NCBI GenBank assembly: GCA_039914705.1
Contig: JBDSOT010000093.1
Location: 1 to 7,686, forward strand
From: JBDSTW01 sp039914705
GTDB lineage: Bacteria > Pseudomonadota > Gammaproteobacteria > SURF-13
Length of the DNA: 7,686 nt
Direction of reading: 5' to 3'
Under the pieces are notes generated by a model. The model was given only the letters and a program-made list of their open reading frames with translations. It did not search any database and had not been told where the DNA came from. Shown in pieces: positions 1-7,575 of this stretch. Positions within the stretch are counted from its first letter, which is position 1. Each line of letters opens with the position of its first letter. Position numbers and translations under genes: made by a program.

Positions 1-143
1 TCGCCACGCGCACGCACCTGCGCGAGTATGTCGGTCACCGTGCGTACGACGGCCTCATCGGATACGTCTTCCCAGGCCAGCAAACGTTCCAGGCTGGACC
101 AGAAATCGGTGTCGGTGCTGCTTAAACGTTTTATGTTCAACAT
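1..143 (-). CDS. hisD: Histidinol dehydrogenase HisD, N-terminal fragment (runs off the window)
   Basis: HisD is the NAD-dependent, zinc-containing cytoplasmic enzyme that oxidises L-histidinol to L-histidine, the last step of histidine synthesis. Only the first 47 codons are here. The peptide begins MLNIKRLSSTDTDFW and continues with a LLAWEDVSDEAV segment and a DILAQVRARG helix, the usual N-terminal arm of proteobacterial HisD (roughly 430 residues when complete). Catalytic and zinc-binding residues lie beyond the window. The ATG at 143 is the only reasonable start, but no clear Shine-Dalgarno sequence precedes it. The hisG stop codon is 23 bases upstream, so translation probably follows from the same transcript. 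The call rests on the short N-terminal match plus the murA-hisG-hisD order, which is well known in gamma- and betaproteobacteria. Confidence 0.85.
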   Translation of the reverse strand, partial: MLNIKRLSSTDTDFWSSLERLLAWEDVSDEAVVRTVTDILAQVRARG

Positions 144-166
144 ATAACTATAAGGTTGGGGGCGTG

Positions 167-823
167 TTATATCTGCTTGTTAACGGCTGCGCCAATTAGC
201 TTGATGAACTCCTTGACCGTAGCGTGTTTCATCTTCATCGACGCCTTGTTAACAATGAGACGCGCGCTGATGTCGGCGATGTGTGCGAGCGGCTCCAGGC
301 CGTTGGCGGTCAGGGTCTTGCCGGTATCGACCAGATCGACGATGCAATCGGCGAGGCCCACGAGCGGCGCGAGTTCCATGGAGCCATAGAGTTTGATGAT
401 TTCGACTTGAGCGCCTTGCGCAGCAAAATAACGCCGTGTCGTGGCGACGTATTTAGTGGCTACGCGCAGCCGCGCCTGTCCGCGCGTAGCACCCTTCCGC
501 CCCGCCACCATTAGCCGGCAGCGTGCAATCTGCAAATCCAGCGGCTCATATAATCCGTCGCTGCCGTATTCCATCAGTACATCTTTACCCGCCACGCCGA
601 TATCGGCGGCCCCGTATTCAACATACGTCGGCACATCGGAGGCGCGGATGATAACAAGTTTAATGTTGGCATGGTTGGTATCGAGAATCAGTTTACGGCT
701 GGTGTCGGGATTATCCAGCGCTGTTATACCGGCGTGCGCGAGCAGCGGCAGCGTCTCTTCAAAGATACGTCCCTTGGAGAGCGCGATGGTCAAGGTTTCG
801 GTAATGTGATCGTTCTGCTTCAA
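167..823 (-). CDS. hisG: ATP phosphoribosyltransferase, short form (HisG)
   Basis: HisG condenses ATP and PRPP to phosphoribosyl-ATP, the first committed and feedback-regulated step of histidine synthesis in the cytoplasm. The 218-residue product has the N-terminal [10 protein letters not shown] strand (about residues 11-20), a [13 protein letters not shown] segment (71-83), and the PRPP-binding loop DLVDTGKTL (163-171). The length matches the short-form family, which lacks the C-terminal ACT-like regulatory domain. Short HisG enzymes work with the HisZ regulatory subunit, which is not encoded in this window. The start appears to be TTG at 823: the frame has a stop at 833-835, and no ATG or GTG lies between it and the conserved [11 protein letters not shown] second TTG at 793 begins exactly at that strand but has no purine-rich site before it. 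murA ends 55 bases upstream and hisD begins 23 bases downstream. Confidence 0.95.
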   Translation of the reverse strand: MKQNDHITETLTIALSKGRIFEETLPLLAHAGITALDNPDTSRKLILDTNHANIKLVIIRASDVPTYVEYGAADIGVAGKDVLMEYGSDGLYEPLDLQIARCRLMVAGRKGATRGQARLRVATKYVATTRRYFAAQGAQVEIIKLYGSMELAPLVGLADCIVDLVDTGKTLTANGLEPLAHIADISARLIVNKASMKMKHATVKEFIKLIGAAVNKQI

Positions 824-830
824 GCGGCTA

Positions 831-836
831 TCTCAC
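831..836 (-). promoter_or_regulatory. Weak ribosome binding site supporting the TTG start of hisG
   Basis: On the minus strand GTGAGA lies 7 bases before the TTG at 823. It is a weak, purine-rich match to the anti-Shine-Dalgarno sequence, but it is the only candidate that suits either TTG, and it favours 823 over 793. It also contains the in-frame TGA that rules out any longer reading frame. Confidence 0.45.
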
Positions 837-878
837 TTCTGTTCACTGATTATTTTATATTGCGTTTAGTTTACCCAG

Positions 879-2183
<1,305 letters not shown>

Positions 2184-2220
2184 TCATATTGTTTTCTTTG
2201 AGAGAAGATTGTCGCTGTGG

Positions 2221-2463
2221 TTAGACTTGCTGTGAAGTCAACCACTCCGCGTTGGTCAGTGTGCGCATTGATAAGGCGTGAATAGCTGATTGCATATTGT
2301 CACCCAGCGCACCGTATACCATGCGATGACGCGCGAGCGTGCTCTGGCCTTCGAAGGCATCCGTAATCACCACGGCCTCGAAGTGACTGCCGTCGCCATG
2401 CACCTTGGCCTGACAGCCGGGCAGCCCGGTCTCGATCATGCGTTTGATAGTGTCCGATTCCAT
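2221..2463 (-). CDS. ibaG: BolA-family protein of the IbaG/YrbA type
   Basis: This 80-residue protein is a small BolA-fold protein (E. coli IbaG has 84 residues). BolA proteins pair with monothiol glutaredoxins and take part in iron-sulfur cluster handling; IbaG has been linked to acid stress and, in Vibrio, to envelope integrity. Diagnostic segments are VHGDGSHFEAVVI (residues 21-33), the RHRMVYGAL turn (45-53) and the C-terminal IHALSMRTLTNAEW (61-74). H62 is the conserved C-terminal histidine that in glutaredoxin-BolA pairs can ligate the [2Fe-2S] cluster. The ATG at 2463 has an AAGAGA purine tract 7 bases upstream. The ABC permease ends 26 bases before it and murA begins 82 bases after it. 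The ibaG-murA adjacency is the same as in E. coli and Pseudomonas. Confidence 0.93.
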   Translation of the reverse strand: MESDTIKRMIETGLPGCQAKVHGDGSHFEAVVITDAFEGQSTLARHRMVYGALGDNMQSAIHALSMRTLTNAEWLTSQQV

Positions 2464-2489
2464 AAATTAATCTCTTGTTCAGGACTTCA

Positions 2490-3266
2490 TTAACGGCGCA
2501 GTTTGTAACCTTTGTACAGCAATAACAGGCAGAGCGCGGACAGCACCAGCAAAAAACTCGCCGTAATCAACAGGCTGATGCCGGGCGCGACGTCGGATGC
2601 GCCGAAGAAGCCGTAACGGAAGCCGTCAATCATATAGAAAAACGGGTTAAAGCGCGAAACTCCCTGCCAAAATTCGGGCAGGGAGTGGATGGAATAAAAC
2701 ACGCCGCTCAGAAACGACAGGGGCAGGATGACAAAATTCTGAAAGGCGGCGAGCTGTTCGAAATGGTCGGCCCAGATCGCTGCGATAATGCCCAGGGTGC
2801 CGAGCGTTGCACTGGCCAATACGGCGAATAACAGCACATGCTTAAGGCTGTAGATCGGCAGGCCGACCAGCCAGAAGGTGGCCAGATAGACGCCGGCGCC
2901 GACCAGGATGCCGCGGCCGACGGCGGCGGCCACGAAGGCCAGATAAAATTCCAGGCTGGATAGCGGGGCCAGCAACACAAACACCAGGCTGCCGCCGACC
3001 TTGGATTGAATCAGGCTGGAGGAGCTGTTGGCGAAGGCGTTCTGGATCATCGTCATCATGATTAAGCCGGGGATTATGAAGGCGGCGTAGCTCAGGCCCG
3101 CATAGGTTTGCACGTGATCTTCCAGCACGTGCCCGAACACCAGCAGATAAAGCAGCGCGGTGACGATGGGTGTAAGCAGGGTCTGCATGCTGACCTTAAG
3201 AAAGCGCCGCACCTCTTTGCCGAACAGGGTCAGCATGCCGCGCCAATTGCCGAACGGATTCATCAT
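2490..3266 (-). CDS. ABC-2 type transporter permease, YadH-like
   Basis: This is the membrane subunit of a two-gene ABC-2 exporter whose ATPase is encoded immediately upstream. The 258-residue protein has about six hydrophobic segments (roughly 28-46, 58-78, 109-134, 141-166, 174-193 and 229-252). It also has an amphipathic N-terminal stretch and the family motif NPFFYMIDGFRYGFFG (207-222) before the last membrane span. Length and motifs fit the YadH group (256 residues in E. coli); the substrate is unknown. The ATG at 3266 overlaps the TGA of the ATPase gene by four bases, which suggests translational coupling. The next codon, at 3263, is also ATG and could be the true start. ibaG follows after 26 bases. 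The assignment to the ABC-2 family is firm, but a transported compound cannot be read from the sequence. Confidence 0.92.
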   Translation of the reverse strand: MMNPFGNWRGMLTLFGKEVRRFLKVSMQTLLTPIVTALLYLLVFGHVLEDHVQTYAGLSYAAFIIPGLIMMTMIQNAFANSSSSLIQSKVGGSLVFVLLAPLSSLEFYLAFVAAAVGRGILVGAGVYLATFWLVGLPIYSLKHVLLFAVLASATLGTLGIIAAIWADHFEQLAAFQNFVILPLSFLSGVFYSIHSLPEFWQGVSRFNPFFYMIDGFRYGFFGASDVAPGISLLITASFLLVLSALCLLLLYKGYKLRR

Positions 3267-4192
3267 GCCGCTGTGGATTCGGATGAAGCGGAAGTAAGCT
3301 GTGTGAAAACCTGGGCCAGCCCCGCCTCCTGCGTCGACAGGTCGCGAATTATAAAACCGGCATCGCGCAGCGCGTCGAGTACGCCGCCGATCTGATCGTC
3401 GAGTTTGTGCAGGCGCAGGGTGATGTGATTATCGTTGCTTGACACGAGTAGGCGCGCCAGGCCATCGGGAAGTGTACGGCTGGCATCGGTGACGTGTAAT
3501 GACAATAAACGATAGGGATGGCGCGCGAGCAAAACCTGTTTGGTGTCGAGCGCCGCCACTTTACCGCGATCGAGGATGGCAATCCGGTCGCACAGCATCT
3601 CTGCCTCTTCAAGATAATGTGTGGTCAGTACGATGGTATGACCTTCGCGATGCAGGCGCCGGGTAAATTCCCATAGTAGCTTGCGCAGATCGGTATCAAC
3701 GCCGGCGCTCGGCTCGTCGAGCACCACGACCTGCGGCTTGTGCACCAGGGCCTGAGCGATCAGCACGCGGCGCTTCATGCCGCCCGATAGCTTGTGCATG
3801 TTGGTGTCGGCCTTGTCTTCCAGATTCAGCACGGCTAACAGTTCGTCGATCCAGGCCTGGTTTTCGCGGCCCTTGCCGAAATAGCCTGACTGTAAACGCA
3901 GCACCTCGCGCACCGTAAAAAATGCGTCATACACCAATTCCTGCGGCACCACGCCGAGCAGGCTGCGTGCCTTGCGATACTGCCGCACGACATCGTTGCC
4001 GAGAATCTTTACATGTCCGCTGTCGGCGCGCGCGAGGCCTGCCATCACGCTGATGAGGGTGGATTTGCCCGCACCGTTAGGCCCGAGCAGACCGAAAAAT
4101 TCACCCGGCGCAATGGTGAATTCGATGCCTTGCAAGGCATGCACGGGGCCGTAACGCTTATGAATATTTTCGATGCTGACGGCAGGGATCAC
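3263..4192 (-). CDS. ABC transporter ATP-binding protein, YadG-like
   Basis: This is the cytoplasmic ATPase of the exporter formed with the downstream permease. The 309-residue protein carries a full nucleotide-binding domain: Walker A GPNGAGKST (37-45), Q-loop VVPQE with Q84, signature LSGGM (135-139), Walker B VVVLDEP (155-161) with catalytic E160, and H-loop H192 in TTHYLEEAEMLCDR. This last phrase and the SAGVDTDLR D-loop region are typical of the YadG/CcmA-like group (E. coli YadG has 308 residues). About 90 residues after the ATPase core form a C-terminal domain of unknown role. The start is GTG at 4192, with no good ribosome binding site and no ATG nearby. It is separated from mlaB by 161 bases containing an inverted repeat, so it may not be translated with equal efficiency. 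The substrate is unknown. Confidence 0.93.
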   Translation of the reverse strand: MIPAVSIENIHKRYGPVHALQGIEFTIAPGEFFGLLGPNGAGKSTLISVMAGLARADSGHVKILGNDVVRQYRKARSLLGVVPQELVYDAFFTVREVLRLQSGYFGKGRENQAWIDELLAVLNLEDKADTNMHKLSGGMKRRVLIAQALVHKPQVVVLDEPSAGVDTDLRKLLWEFTRRLHREGHTIVLTTHYLEEAEMLCDRIAILDRGKVAALDTKQVLLARHPYRLLSLHVTDASRTLPDGLARLLVSSNDNHITLRLHKLDDQIGGVLDALRDAGFIIRDLSTQEAGLAQVFTQLTSASSESTAA

Positions 4193-4222
4193 AATTTTTA
4201 GCCTGAGATTTGTTGAAAACTC

Positions 4223-4355
4223 AACGCAAAGACGCGAAGATGTAAAGGGGATAGTATGAGATGGTAAATCTCAATTACAGCGGATGCTGATCAGGAATAT
4301 TCGTGCGTAAATAACCGGGGTTGATGTTTTTTTTGCGTCTTCGTGTCTTTGCGTT
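4223..4355. repeat. Imperfect 18-bp inverted repeat flanking a 97-base spacer between mlaB and the ABC ATPase gene
   Basis: The left arm (4223-4240) reads AACGCAAAGACGCGAAGA. The reverse complement of the right arm (4338-4355) reads AACGCAAAGACACGAAGA, so 17 of 18 bases match. The right arm touches the mlaB stop codon and is followed inward by a further ACGCAAA copy and a run of eight A on the transcribed strand. The spacer contains a perfect 6-bp stem with a 5-base loop (4257-4273), and a 5-bp stem with a 4-base loop (4212-4225) overlaps the outer edge of the left arm. No reading frame of note is present. It could be a small repeat element inserted in the operon, a structured mRNA region, or both. 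No transposase or target-site duplication was identified. Confidence 0.6.
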
Positions 4356-4671
4356 AGGTTTGCAGCGATTGGGTCAATGGCAGAATGGCATCAAGCCCGC
4401 TAAGCCGCGCGATACTGAGCATTTGCGCAGGGATATTTCTAAATACAACCACTTTCCCCTGACGCTGTGCGGTGCGCATCCATTCCAGAATGAGCGCCAA
4501 CCCGGCGCTGTCGGTATGTGTCACGCCCTGCAAGTCGAGCGTGACTGACGCACCGTCGCCGGCAAAAACCGCGCCGCTATGCGCGTGGATATGTGGGACT
4601 GTGGCGAAGGTCAGCGCCCCGGACAAGCTATGACAATCCTCGCCGCAGGGTTCGAGTTGAGTGCTGCGCAC
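4354..4671 (-). CDS. mlaB: STAS-domain protein MlaB of the phospholipid transporter
   Basis: MlaB is the small cytoplasmic STAS subunit that binds MlaF and is needed for assembly and activity of the MlaFEDB complex. The 105-residue protein has the STAS core: a strand VTLDLQGV (43-50), then THTDSAGLALILEWM (51-65), where the DSAG turn corresponds to DTGG of E. coli MlaB. S55 thus aligns with the conserved Thr/Ser of STAS proteins. A second conserved stretch, GKVVVFRNIPAQMLSIARLSGLD, follows. The start is read as GTG at 4671, 8 bases after the mlaC stop codon; no strong ribosome binding site is seen, so coupling to mlaC is likely. It is about 8 residues longer than the E. coli protein. Identification rests on the STAS motif and on its position directly after mlaC. 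Confidence 0.9.
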   Translation of the reverse strand: MRSTQLEPCGEDCHSLSGALTFATVPHIHAHSGAVFAGDGASVTLDLQGVTHTDSAGLALILEWMRTAQRQGKVVVFRNIPAQMLSIARLSGLDAILPLTQSLQT

Positions 4672-4679
4672 TTGATCGC

Positions 4680-5285
4680 TTAGTTTTTTTGCTGGTTGCG
4701 TGCGGCGAGCTTGTCGATTAACGCGTCCAGCCCATCACGCCTGATCTCGCTCGAAAAGGAACTGCGGTAATTCGCCACCAGGCTGGTGTTATCAATAACG
4801 ACGTCCTGCACCTTCCAGTTTCCGTTCTTGAGAAATAAATTATAATTGATCGGTATCGACGGCCCGCCGGGTTGTTCGATCTCTGATCTAACGGTCACCT
4901 CTGTAGCGTCCGGCGCGGCCTTCATCGGCGGATAGGTAATCTTCTGATCTGAATATTCGCCCATGGCCGTGGCATAGGTGCGCACTAACAGCGTGCGGAA
5001 TTCCTGTGTGAAGTGAGTCCTTTGCTCGGGCGTAGCGGCGCGCCAATGTTTACCGAGCACCCAGCTCGACATGCGCTCGAAATCAAAGTGCGGCAGGATA
5101 ATTTCATCCACCAGCGCGTAAAGGTGCTCCGGATTTTCATTGATAACGGCGCGCTCTGATTTGATAGCGGCGATCATGCGATCCGCTGTCTGTTGAACGA
5201 GTTCTTGCGCCGACGGGGCAGCCAACACCCAAGCGCTGTTGAATAACAGCAGGGCGGCGGCGATGATCTTGGTGGAGTAATGCAT
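4680..5285 (-). CDS. mlaC: Periplasmic phospholipid-binding protein MlaC
   Basis: MlaC carries phospholipid across the periplasm between the outer-membrane MlaA complex and the inner-membrane MlaFEDB transporter. The 201-residue precursor begins with a signal peptide: K6, a hydrophobic core at about residues 7-18, and a likely cleavage after VLA at residue 22, before APSAQ. The mature protein shows the Ttg2D/MlaC family pattern. Examples are ILPHFDFERMSSWVLGKHWR (63-82), the TPEQRTHFTQEFRTLL helix (85-100), and the C-terminal WKVQDVVIDNTSLVANYRSSF region (157-177). The length is close to that of E. coli MlaC (211). The ATG at 5285 has a good ribosome binding site, GAGGGA, 5 bases upstream. 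A 95-base gap separates it from mlaD and holds a candidate promoter; mlaB follows after 8 bases. Confidence 0.95.
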   Translation of the reverse strand: MHYSTKIIAAALLLFNSAWVLAAPSAQELVQQTADRMIAAIKSERAVINENPEHLYALVDEIILPHFDFERMSSWVLGKHWRAATPEQRTHFTQEFRTLLVRTYATAMGEYSDQKITYPPMKAAPDATEVTVRSEIEQPGGPSIPINYNLFLKNGNWKVQDVVIDNTSLVANYRSSFSSEIRRDGLDALIDKLAARNQQKN

Positions 5286-5327
5286 GTTGGTCCCTCAGCA
5301 GTTATGACGCAGCGCGCCTTGCAGACA

Positions 5328-5356
5328 ATTATAAGTCACACGCTGTATTGACACAA
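5328..5356 (-). promoter_or_regulatory. Candidate sigma70 promoter for mlaC-mlaB inside the mla operon
   Basis: On the minus strand a perfect TATAAT (5333 down to 5328) lies 17 bases after TTGTGT (5356 down to 5351). The -10 box is perfect and the spacing ideal, but the -35 box matches only 3 of 6. A start near 5321 would give a leader of roughly 35 bases ending in the strong mlaC ribosome binding site. The box lies in the largest gap of the mlaF-mlaB block, which is where an internal promoter would be expected. This is sequence resemblance only. Confidence 0.45.
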
Positions 5357-5380
5357 ATACGATACACCGACTCGGGATAA

Positions 5381-5854
5381 TTACGGACTCTTCCCGTCGG
5401 CCGCCTTACTGAATAAAAATTGTCCGATCAACTGTTCCAGCACGAGCGCGGATTGAGTTAATTTAATCTCGTCGCCGTCCTTGAGCATGCGCTCATCGCC
5501 GCCGGGTTCCAGACCCAAGTATTGCTCACCGAGCAGACCGGCGGTAAAGATGCTCGCCGAGGTGTCGGCGGACAATTTATAGTCCTTGCTGATATTGAGG
5601 TTGACCACGGCCTGTTGCGTCGCGCTGTCAAATCCTATGGACTCGATGCGGCCTACCAGTACGCCTGCAATGGTTATCGGCGAACGCGGCTTGAGTCCGC
5701 CGACGTTTTCGAACTTCGCGGTCAGGTGATAACCGTCGATGGCACCGCTGAAGGCACCCAGGTTGCTGACCTTCAGGGCCAGCACCAGCAATGCCGCGAT
5801 GCCGGCGAGAATAAACAGGCCGACGGTGATCTCTACGGTTCTTTGTCGCAGCAT
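5381..5854 (-). CDS. mlaD: MCE-domain lipid transport subunit MlaD
   Basis: MlaD is anchored in the inner membrane and forms a hexameric MCE ring on the periplasmic face of MlaFE, passing lipid to or from MlaC. The 157-residue protein has one N-terminal membrane segment (about residues 8-28) and an MCE domain from about 40 to 118 that includes FENVGGLKPRSPITIAGVLVG and the conserved GLLGEQYLGL. A C-terminal helix, SALVLEQLIGQFLF (135-148), corresponds to SAMVLEDLIGQFLY of E. coli and forms the central hydrophobic channel in known structures. It is about 26 residues shorter than E. coli MlaD because the disordered tail is missing. The ATG at 5854 is one base after the mlaE stop codon (TGACATG), indicating coupled translation. 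A 95-base gap follows before mlaC. Confidence 0.96.
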   Translation of the reverse strand: MLRQRTVEITVGLFILAGIAALLVLALKVSNLGAFSGAIDGYHLTAKFENVGGLKPRSPITIAGVLVGRIESIGFDSATQQAVVNLNISKDYKLSADTSASIFTAGLLGEQYLGLEPGGDERMLKDGDEIKLTQSALVLEQLIGQFLFSKAADGKSP

Positions 5855-5855
5855 G

Positions 5856-6638
5856 TCAAATGCCTCCGAACATCAACGCGGTTAGTATGAAATCCAGCCC
5901 CAGCACGGCCAGGGCGGTATGTACCACGGTGCGCGTGGTGGCGCGGCTGACGCCTTCCGAGGTCGGGTTCGCATCGTAACCCTCGAATACCGCAATCCAG
6001 CTGGCGACAAACCCGAACACCACGGTCTTGATAACACCATTTAAGATGTCGTCGTAAAAGCCTACCTTGGCCTGCATCTGCGACCAGAACGCACCTTCAT
6101 CAACGCCGAGCAGGCCGACGCCCACGAAATATCCGCCGAAAATTCCCACCGCGCTGAAGATGGCGGCGAGCAGTGGCAGTGAGATAATGCCCGCAATAAA
6201 GCGCGGTGCCACGATGCGCGCGAGCGGATCGACCGCCATCATCTCCATGCCGGATAACTGCTCGGTGGCCTTCATCAGTCCAATCTCGGCGGTCAGCGCG
6301 GAGCCGGCGCGCCCGGCAAATAATAGAGCGGAAATCACCGGGCCAAGTTCACGCACCAGCGACAGCGCCACCACAATGCCGAGCGACTTTTCGGCACCGA
6401 AGGTGACCAGCGTATTGTAACCCTGTAGCGCCAGCACCATACCCACAAATAGCCCGGAGACCACAATGATGAGCAGCGACAGCACACCCACCGAATAAAG
6501 TTGCTGCACGATGAGTCCCGGACGCTTGATGAGTTCGCCCAGCCCCATCAGCACCTGCAACAGAAAAATATGCCCGCGCCCCAGGCGCTGAAAAAAGTTG
6601 AGACCCCGGCGTCCCAGGCCTTGTATGGAGTCCATCAT
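5856..6638 (-). CDS. mlaE: Phospholipid ABC transporter permease MlaE
   Basis: MlaE is the inner-membrane permease of the MlaFEDB complex; two copies form the lipid pocket under the MlaD ring. The 260-residue length equals that of typical MlaE. The family signature runs from about residue 95: [18 protein letters not shown] followed by [20 protein letters not shown], whose last part includes the coupling-helix segment that contacts MlaF. Hydrophobic segments lie at roughly 50-72, 86-110, 147-178, 201-219 and 240-258, and an amphipathic interfacial helix lies near the N-terminus. The ATG at 6638 overlaps the mlaF TGA by four bases; the second codon is also ATG (6635) and may serve as the start. 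No separate ribosome binding site is evident, which fits coupling to mlaF. mlaD begins one base after the stop. Confidence 0.96.
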   Translation of the reverse strand: MMDSIQGLGRRGLNFFQRLGRGHIFLLQVLMGLGELIKRPGLIVQQLYSVGVLSLLIIVVSGLFVGMVLALQGYNTLVTFGAEKSLGIVVALSLVRELGPVISALLFAGRAGSALTAEIGLMKATEQLSGMEMMAVDPLARIVAPRFIAGIISLPLLAAIFSAVGIFGGYFVGVGLLGVDEGAFWSQMQAKVGFYDDILNGVIKTVVFGFVASWIAVFEGYDANPTSEGVSRATTRTVVHTALAVLGLDFILTALMFGGI

Positions 6639-7453
6639 GGAGCGGTACCGTTGAGCAGATCATCCCGATAATCCGCAGCAGGGTAATGAAACGGCACAGG
6701 GCCGTCGGCCAGGCCGTGCATGAACTGCTGCACGCGCGCGGAATCGGAGCCGGCCATCTCGGCGGGCGTACCCTGACCGATCACCTTGCCTTCGGATAAT
6801 AAATAAATATAGTCGGCAATGGCGGCGGTGTCCTGTACATCGTGCGAGACGATAATGCTGGTCAGGCCGAGAAATTCATTGAGCTTGTCGATAAGTTCCA
6901 CGATGGCGCCCATGGAGATCGGATCCTGACCGGCGAACGGTTCATCGTACATAATCATCATGGGATCCAGCGCAATCGCCCGCGCCAATGCCACGCGCCG
7001 CGCCATGCCGCCGGACAGTTCGCTCGGCATCAAATCGCGCGCCCCGCGCAGGCCTACCGCATGCAACTTCATCAACACCAGGTCGCGCACCATTGGCTCA
7101 GTCAATTGGGTATGTTCACGCAACGGGAAGGCGACGTTGTCGAACACGTTAAGATCGGTGAGCAGCGCGCCACTCTGAAACAGCATACCCATGCGCTTGC
7201 GCAATTGATAAAGTTCACTGCGCGACAGCCGGGAAACATTTTTTTCGTCGACCAGAATGCTGCCTGAGTCCGGCCGCAACTGGCCGCCGATCAGGCGCAG
7301 CAACGTAGTCTTGCCAGTGCCGCTGGGACCCATGATGGCGGTAATCTTGCCGCGCTGGATGTCGATATCCACGCCATCGAAAATCTTGCGCGCCCCCCGG
7401 CTAAAACGCAGATCGCGGATTTTGATTAAAGGTTTTAGCCCATCATCTTGCAT
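6635..7453 (-). CDS. mlaF: Phospholipid ABC transporter ATP-binding protein MlaF
   Basis: MlaF is the cytoplasmic ATPase that powers the MlaFEDB phospholipid transporter and keeps the outer membrane asymmetric. The 272-residue protein has Walker [10 protein letters not shown] (42-50), Q-loop Q93 in MLFQSGALL, signature LSGGM (146-150), Walker B MIMYDEP (166-172) with E171, and H-loop H204 in IVSHDV. The [14 protein letters not shown] segment (249-262) matches the C-terminal extension of E. coli MlaF, which in structures reaches across to the other MlaF subunit near the MlaB interface. This tail separates MlaF from generic ABC ATPases. The ATG at 7453 has only a weak GAGA purine tract upstream. 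It is the first gene of the minus-strand cluster, with a candidate promoter at 7496-7524, and it overlaps mlaE by four bases. Confidence 0.96.
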   Translation of the reverse strand: MQDDGLKPLIKIRDLRFSRGARKIFDGVDIDIQRGKITAIMGPSGTGKTTLLRLIGGQLRPDSGSILVDEKNVSRLSRSELYQLRKRMGMLFQSGALLTDLNVFDNVAFPLREHTQLTEPMVRDLVLMKLHAVGLRGARDLMPSELSGGMARRVALARAIALDPMMIMYDEPFAGQDPISMGAIVELIDKLNEFLGLTSIIVSHDVQDTAAIADYIYLLSEGKVIGQGTPAEMAGSDSARVQQFMHGLADGPVPFHYPAADYRDDLLNGTAP

Positions 7454-7495
7454 GGTGTCTCAGATTCTAATTAGTTAAAGGTCTGGGCGCGGCAA

Positions 7496-7524
7496 AGTAT
7501 CAATAACGTGGTGCTCGAAGTCAA
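7496..7524 (-). promoter_or_regulatory. Candidate sigma70 promoter for the mlaF operon
   Basis: On the minus strand TTGACT (7524 down to 7519, 5 of 6 consensus bases) is followed after 17 bases by GATACT (7501 down to 7496, 4 of 6). A transcription start near 7489 would leave a leader of about 36 bases before the mlaF ATG. The leader contains the 8-bp palindrome CTAATTAG (7467-7474), a possible but unproven operator. This is the only good promoter match found in the 122-base divergent region, and it sits where the cluster must begin. Confidence 0.6.
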
Positions 7525-7575
7525 ATGAGGATTAAGATTAGCCCGGTATGGATCAAGGCAGGTAATCAACTAACT

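Noticed and set aside
441..809. A 122-codon plus-strand frame opposite hisG
   Set aside because: Antisense to conserved HisG, with a low-complexity Ser/Arg/Ala-rich product and no ribosome binding site; treated as a shadow.
4327..4334. Run of eight T on the plus strand as an intrinsic terminator
   Set aside because: No stable GC-rich hairpin precedes it on the plus strand, and on the transcribed minus strand it is an A-run, which does not terminate.
5348..5353. Perfect TTGACA on the plus strand in the mlaD-mlaC gap
   Set aside because: The nearest -10-like sequence (GATAAT at 5376) is 22 bases away and there is no plus-strand gene downstream, so it is probably chance.
5286..5380. Possible mlaA (vacJ) remnant between mlaD and mlaC
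   Set aside because: The gap is only 95 bases, with no lipoprotein signal or MlaA-like peptide in any frame; I see only promoter-like sequence.
6842..7267. A 141-codon plus-strand frame opposite mlaF
   Set aside because: Entirely inside conserved mlaF and rich in His/Gln/Arg, as expected from reading that gene backwards.
7525..7575. Longer start of the plus-strand small gene at the ATG at 7525
   Set aside because: It adds 17 residues that do not look like the family start and has no clear ribosome binding site; kept only as an alternative.
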